Below, one piece after another: positions 15,622 through 19,570 of a stretch of DNA of 19,570 nt. Under the pieces are notes generated by a model. That model saw nothing but the letters and a program-made list of their open reading frames with translations. It was not told where the DNA came from and made no database searches. Each line of letters starts with the position of its first letter. Within the stretch, counting starts at the first letter, position 1. The DNA is from Pavlovales sp. CCMP2436 (Eukaryota > Haptophyta > Pavlovophyceae > Pavlovales). The position numbers were made by a program, and so were the translations under genes. The stretch lies in contig MU631476.1 of the NCBI GenBank assembly GCA_026770615.1, forward strand, positions 226,631-246,200, in the 5' to 3' direction.

Positions 15622-15972
15622 TCAAGAGACGCTGCAACAAAGACTCTCATCTGTAGCTTTTGCCGGTGGATCAATGTTGCCTGGGAATAAAATTAGGCGA
15701 TTTGTACCGTTTAGCAGGGCATAATATTCCACGTCGCACCACCACCAAGATTTTCTGAAAATTCTTATATAGTGCGAGTCAGCCTTGAAATAGAGATTCC
15801 TATCGTGCGAGAAGCTGCCTGACACAGTTTGCCGGCTTGGTGATCTTTTTACGTCTATCAACCCGAGGCTCTGTGGGAGTCCGATCCTCATTTTATTTAT
15901 TACGCTCTTAAGCTCTTCGAGTTGGATCTCTTGTATTTGGCTTACGCTCGTCGGATAGAAAACAGTCGTCAT
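15622..15972 (-). CDS. Viral-block protein, 116 aa, function unknown
   Basis: ATG at 15972, TGA at 15622. The protein is a soluble, mixed alpha/beta-looking sequence with an amphipathic N-terminal helix (QIQEIQLEELKSVINKM), a basic middle (DVKRSPSRQTVSGSFSHDR), and an unusual Trp/aromatic cluster (IRIFRKSWWWCDVEYYALL). No family recognised. It starts only 18 nt after the stop of the minus-strand gene upstream, so the two are probably co-transcribed or tightly packed. The GATC-A motif after its stop ties it to the viral set. Confidence 0.55.
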   Translation of the reverse strand: MTTVFYPTSVSQIQEIQLEELKSVINKMRIGLPQSLGLIDVKRSPSRQTVSGSFSHDRNLYFKADSHYIRIFRKSWWWCDVEYYALLNGTNRLILFPGNIDPPAKATDESLCCSVS

Positions 15973-15983
15973 TACTCTTGCAC

Positions 15984-15987
15984 GATC
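15984..15987 (-). terminator. Stop-proximal GATC (gene 15991-16332)
   Basis: On the minus strand TAA-ATA-GATCG: the same 3-nt spacing as three other viral-block genes, but without the A run. It lies inside the short space before the next minus-strand start codon. Confidence 0.3.
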
Positions 15988-15990
15988 TAT

Positions 15991-16332
15991 TTATTTCGAT
16001 CTTTTACCTTTCTTCGATTGGATTTCCATAAGGCGAAGGAGCACTTGAGGTGTCGGACACATGGCTATCAGTTCGTCTTCAGCGTACTTATCAACCGATT
16101 CAGCTATAATATGGAGCCTCCTCTCGTTAGCCTCGATACGAAGGAAAGGAAAGACGTTATTTGTCTCTGGGTCGAGAACATCGCCTACAATACTGAACTT
16201 ACCGTTTATATTGTCGATGACACGGATGTCGCCAAAGTTGTATTCCCCGAACAGGTCAGCTTTTTCACCCCTACGAGCCATTCCAGCGGCGTTAATAGAG
16301 AGAAGGATGTCCAGGTCAGTCTGAATGCACAT
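15991..16332 (-). CDS. Viral-block protein, 113 aa (or 96 aa), function unknown
   Basis: The open frame begins farther upstream. The first ATG is at 16332; an ATG at 16281 (MARRGEKADLFGEYNFGD) gives 96 residues and looks like the more natural start. The sequence is charged and soluble, with strands FGDIRVIDNINGKFSIVGDV and FLRIEANERRLHIIAESV and a Lys/Arg-rich C-terminus (QSKKGKRSK). No family recognised. The frame is continuous with the polymerase-like fragment upstream except for one TAG at 16390-16392, so it might once have been a C-terminal extension, although length and composition differ. Its TAA is followed 3 nt later by GATC. Confidence 0.5.
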   Translation of the reverse strand: MCIQTDLDILLSINAAGMARRGEKADLFGEYNFGDIRVIDNINGKFSIVGDVLDPETNNVFPFLRIEANERRLHIIAESVDKYAEDELIAMCPTPQVLLRLMEIQSKKGKRSK

Positions 16333-16389
16333 GATAGCTGTGATATAGCAGTGCGTGAGATTTAAATTCACCAGGGATCTAGCGCGCCC

Positions 16390-16615
16390 CTACCATTCCT
16401 TTACGGCCCATTTGAGCTCTGGACACAGCTCGCGAGTGGCTTCTTCGAATCTACTGATCAATAGCGCCTCGTTATCTACCAGACACCTGGGCACAAGCAT
16501 ACCGTCGAATATAAACGAGACTCGTCTGTCGTTCTTTAAGAGCCTCCACGCAGCCATTAGAGCCGTGTGCTCCAGTGTTTGCCACACCCCATGGTATGCT
16601 TCCAGTAGCTCAGTC
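16390..16615 (-). pseudogene. C-terminal fragment of a DNA-polymerase-like protein (TV-Pol/family A type?)
   Basis: About 70 residues run from about 16615 to a TAG at 16390: ELLEAYHGVWQTLEHTALMA, then RLLKNDRRVSFIFDGMLVPR and LISRFEEATRELCPELKWAV. A helix ending in WQTLE...ALMAA, then hydrophobic-FDG-hydrophobic (FIFDGMLV), then a helix and a final basic strand is the arrangement I associate with the end of TV-Pol-type polymerases of transpovirons, virophages and polinton-like viruses, the FDG strand being the equivalent of motif C. Upstream of about 16615 the frame runs into GC-rich Arg-rich sequence unlike the fragment, so the rest of the polymerase is missing. This marks a break between viral block and host DNA. 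Identification rests on motif shape only. Confidence 0.4.
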
Positions 16616-16683
16616 CTGCAAGGCCTCGATCGGAGCGCCCCTCGAGGCGCTCGAGTTGCTCGGTCGCCGCCGGCTCGGCGGGA

Positions 16684-19210
16684 ATGGCTGGCGAACTCGA
16701 CGGGCCGCCGGCCGAGCCCATTCCGCACTCGATCGCGCACCACAGGTCAGCGCGCATGCCCGTGGGCGCCCATGTGCATCTGCGTCCTTTTACTCCGCGC
16801 CCCGTTGGACGATCGGATGCGGCAAAGTTGCTCCGAAGTTGAGTAAGACGCATTGGGCGTGTATCTTGATTGATCAGGTTGCCACCGGGCTTCTCTTACT
16901 CAACTTCAGTGCAATATTTGCTCGCGCACGGGCTCGGGCTGGACGGTCGCCAATCTTGACCTCACTTTGACCCCTGCCCCGACCCCGCCCCGTCCGCATG
17001 CACGCAGGGCGCCTCCCATCTTCGAGTGGTGGTACACGGGGAAGATGCGCGCACGCGCCCTCGCCGCCCGGGCCACACACGATGGCGCCGCCTGCACCGC
17101 GAACGACTCCGACCGGATGACGAACGCTTACGGGCAGCGCACGCACTTTTACGTCAAGTGCCTCGCCGGGGGCGCGTTGCCGCGCTTCACGCTCAGGGAC
17201 CAGGCGCGCTTCGACCAAGCGCTATGCGACGCCTGGCACGGGCTTGGGCCCGAAGGGCTTCTGTCAGAAGGCGCCCGGGGTGCGTTCGAGAGCATGGAAG
17301 GCCTCGTCGAGGCAACGGGCGCGCTGGCACGCGCGTCGGCCGCAGCCATCTCGGCGGTCTACGGCGAGGAGATGTCCGCGTTCGAGTTCGCCCTCTTCAC
17401 CTTCGGCACCAAGCCGCTGCCGTTGCTCTTCGCTGCGCACAGCGTGGGTCGCCCCGGTGAGGATTTCGCGCCGAAGCCTCGAACCCAGCCCCTCTCCGAG
17501 CCGCCCGATGCCGACCAGCCGGCTCCTCCGTCTCCGATTGCCGACTTGCTGCCAGTGGAGGAGTCGCCCGCCGTTGCACCCGCCGACGCCGCTGCACCTT
17601 TCCTCCTCGCCATCGCCGCGAGCGCGGGCGAACCCGGGCCGTGGGACCGCTGCTTCCCGGTGACCTTCCCCGCATTGGAGACGGAGGCGCGTGGGCTCCG
17701 TCTCGTCCTCTATGACGAGGCCGGCAACGTGAAGCGAGCTGCGCTGTGCGTGGTGCTGCGCGACGGCGCTTGCATCTGGTACCTCTCCGCCGGCGGCGCG
17801 ACATCTCCGCCCAAGGTCATCGCGGCGGGCGAGCTCTCGATCGAAGGGGCATTTTCGATGGCCGTTGGGCTCGCGCGAGTGTCTTTGTGCCCTGGTGTCG
17901 CCAGAGCAGCTATCGAGGGGTCAGTAGGAGCAGGCCTTGCTGGCTGGGACGATTTGCACAAACTCGCGCACCGTGAAGTCGCCGGCGCGAGCGACTCCCT
18001 GCGCCCTTTCGAGCTGCTGCCGCCCTCGCTTGCTCCGAGCCCGGTGGGCGTCATTCCGGTGGACATGGGCGTCGCGCGAGCAGCCGAGAAGGCGCCCTCG
18101 TCTGACGCTCCGGCCACAGCAGCTGGTGGCCGGCTCGCCGGCTTGGCCGCCGAGGGGGCAGGCGCCCGCGCCAGCACTCGCGCCTACCTCTGGCTGGACA
18201 ACGTGCTGCGCGACCCGGGCTGCCCGCTCGAGCTAGACGCGGGCGGGAAGGGCACGCGCTGCAGGCCATGTGCCTTGCTCTTAAATACTCTCGCACGCCG
18301 AGCCAAGCGCGAGGTGGAGAAGCGTGGGCACGCGACGAGCCGCTTCGAGCAGCACGTCTCGGTCGCCGGGTCGCCAGGCCGCGCTGGAGATCGGATGTCG
18401 CAGCAGTCAGCCGACATTAGAGCGAACAAGATGAGGATCAAGCAGCTCCAGGCGAGAGTTCAGGCGCTGATGGATCGTGACGCCGTCCAATTCGACGCCG
18501 ACAACGACGAGGACGCGGCCGACCTCGCGGAGCTCGCCAGCATCGTCGTGGCCGCAGATGAGATGACAGAGGAGGATTACCTGCGCGAGGCCGCGGAGTC
18601 GGCTCCTGCTGCTGCTGCACCCGCCGCCTTTGCCACCGAGCTCGGCAGTGCGCCTGCGCCTGCCGGCACCAAGAAGCGCATGCGCGCCGCGCGCGGCGGC
18701 GCCGGGCCGATCAGCGCCTCCGCCATGGACTCCATCTTCGACAGCGCCAAGGGGCGAAAGACGGACATCGAGATCTCCAAGGCCGTGTGGCGCCTCACCG
18801 CTGCGAACGCCAGGAGCGCGCTCAAGAACAAGGGCATGCACAACGGCTTCCGGATTTCTCTCCACCCTGCAGCTCTTCAGTTTGCGATTCGGCTGCGGCT
18901 CCGCTGCGGGCTAGCGTGCTACGATTCGATCGCAGACGTGTTCCTCCTGCCCTCTTCTCGCTCGCTGGACAAGGTGATCAACGCGGGCGACGCGCTCGAG
19001 TCGGGCGTGATGAAAACGGTGCTCAAGGACCTCGGGGCCAAGTTTGGCGCGCCCGTGCGCGCGCCTCCTGCTGGCTCGAGCGGAGGAGCAGGTGCGTTTC
19101 ACATCCGTCTGACCCTGTGTAATATTAATAATAATTAATTATTAAAATTAAATTATTATTGAGTCTATAATAATAATAATAACAACTATAATAATTATTA
19201 TTATAACAAT

Positions 19211-19241
<31 letters not shown>

Positions 19242-19570
19242 GCAGCAATAATAATAATAATTATAATAACAATAATGATAATGATGATGATGATGATGAT
19301 AATAATAATAATAATTAATGACACAGGCGGCGTCGAGTGGAAGCACTGCGTCACGCTCCTCTTCGACGCCATGAAGCTCTCCAAGAAAGTCATGTACAAC
19401 GCCGCCACCAACAAGCTCGTCGGCTTCACTCACGTGAGCCTTTTTTTCTTCTTGGTTTAACTCTCAGATTGGTCCTTCTGATAAATGATCACATCCCCCT
19501 TCAGTTGATAATAATAATTCCCTCCAGCTGACCCCCCCCCTCCTCCCCTTCAGCTGAGCGCTGCCCGCGA
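16684..19570 (+). CDS. P-element-like transposase gene, 4 exons seen, 3' end outside window
   Basis: Proposed exons are 16684-16745, 17008-19091, 19327-19433 and 19554 onward. All three junctions are GT-AG and in phase. Exon 1 (MAGELDGPPAEPIPHSIAHH) joins APPIFEWWYTGKM after a pyrimidine-rich acceptor. Exon 2 holds a Cys-containing TRCRPCALLLNTLARRAK block (about 18255-18305), a coiled-coil-like helix (18400-18480), an acidic/Ala linker, then HPAALQFAIRLRLRCGLACYD followed by FLLPSSRSLDKV. Exon 3 gives VTLLFDAMKLSKKVMYN and KLVGFTH. This order (Cys block, coil, hP-h-aIxLRxxSxxaYdxh with LPSxRtL, then FDxMxh...GF(T)) matches P-element/THAP9-type transposases; the Asp in FDAM is the candidate first catalytic residue. 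The N-terminal ~300 residues are unlike THAP and unrecognised. Activity cannot be judged without the 3' half. Confidence 0.65.
19122..19319. repeat. Compound trinucleotide microsatellite inside a transposase intron
   Basis: Blocks of (TAA/AAT)n, (AAC)n, a short (AGC)n, (TAA)n again, (GAT)n and (AAT)n fill almost the entire intron 19092-19326. The open frames across it (poly-Ile, poly-Tyr, poly-Met) are artefacts of the repeat. Confidence 0.9.

Noticed and set aside
16557..16853. Arg/Ala-rich minus-strand frames upstream of the polymerase-like fragment
   Set aside because: Composition changes abruptly at about 16615 and the frame continues only by chance through GC-rich sequence; not taken as part of the polymerase.
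16600..17010. Search for the MITE terminal repeat CCGGCTCTTAG next to the transposase gene
   Set aside because: No copy was seen by eye, so I do not claim that this transposase moves the two MITEs.
16967..17044. Upstream extension of the transposase exon from a TTG codon
   Set aside because: A TTG start is unlikely in a eukaryote; a pyrimidine-rich acceptor at 17007 and an in-phase exon with ATG at 16684 explain the open frame better.
19125..19433. Minus-strand open frames rich in Tyr/Cys/Ile and Val
   Set aside because: They are translations of trinucleotide repeats in the transposase intron plus antisense of an exon.

Overview
The window looks like nuclear DNA of a GC-rich photosynthetic protist, such as a haptophyte or pelagophyte-type alga; the exact lineage cannot be fixed from sequence alone. 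Supporting signs are eukaryotic genes with short GT-AG introns, a thylakoid-lumen-type FKBP with a twin-arginine signal, a predicted mitochondrial membrane protein, an F-box-like gene, a P-element-like transposase and abundant microsatellites. No rRNA, tRNA, CRISPR array or bacterial operon was seen.

Layout. 1-402 (-): 3' part of an unrecognised gene. 650-2086 (+): F-box-like gene, followed by a decayed relative (about 2363-2693). Two near-identical 155/154-bp MITEs (2200-2354 and 3203-3356), each with a perfect 8-bp target-site duplication, lie in and beside that relative. 3858 to about 4684 (-): FKBP-type protein, at least three exons. 4834-5694: a diverged ~215-bp repeat in two copies. 6040-7030: splice-like signals of a possible small-exon gene. 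7217-8080 (-): predicted mitochondrial membrane protein. 8170-10280: a dense cluster of direct and inverted repeats around a tail-fibre-like viral fragment (9548 to about 9990, -).

10469 to about 16615 is the main surprise: a compact, intron-free, less GC-rich block that I read as an endogenous viral element, most like a polinton-like virus/virophage-class or NCLDV-related dsDNA virus of algae. The + strand carries a Pro-rich protein, two fibre/spike-like paralogues that both begin MANVFGRL and end in a discoidin-like domain plus a shared C-terminal module, and a class-3-type lipase with an intact triad. Facing them on the - strand are two small ORFs and the C-terminal ~70 residues of what may be a TV-Pol/family-A-like DNA polymerase. 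No capsid protein, packaging ATPase or protease is in view, so the element is partial or continues elsewhere.

The viral block has its own regulatory signature: the box AAAAAATATATA 25-26 nt before both fibre start codons, and a GATC exactly 3 nt after the stop codon of four genes (6 nt in a fifth), usually followed by an A run. The longer fibre gene is cut by one in-frame TAG, and a second in-frame TAG separates the polymerase-like fragment from the next ORF. About 70 bp beyond the truncated polymerase, a multi-exon P-element-like transposase gene (16684 to beyond 19570, +) begins; its second intron is almost entirely microsatellite.
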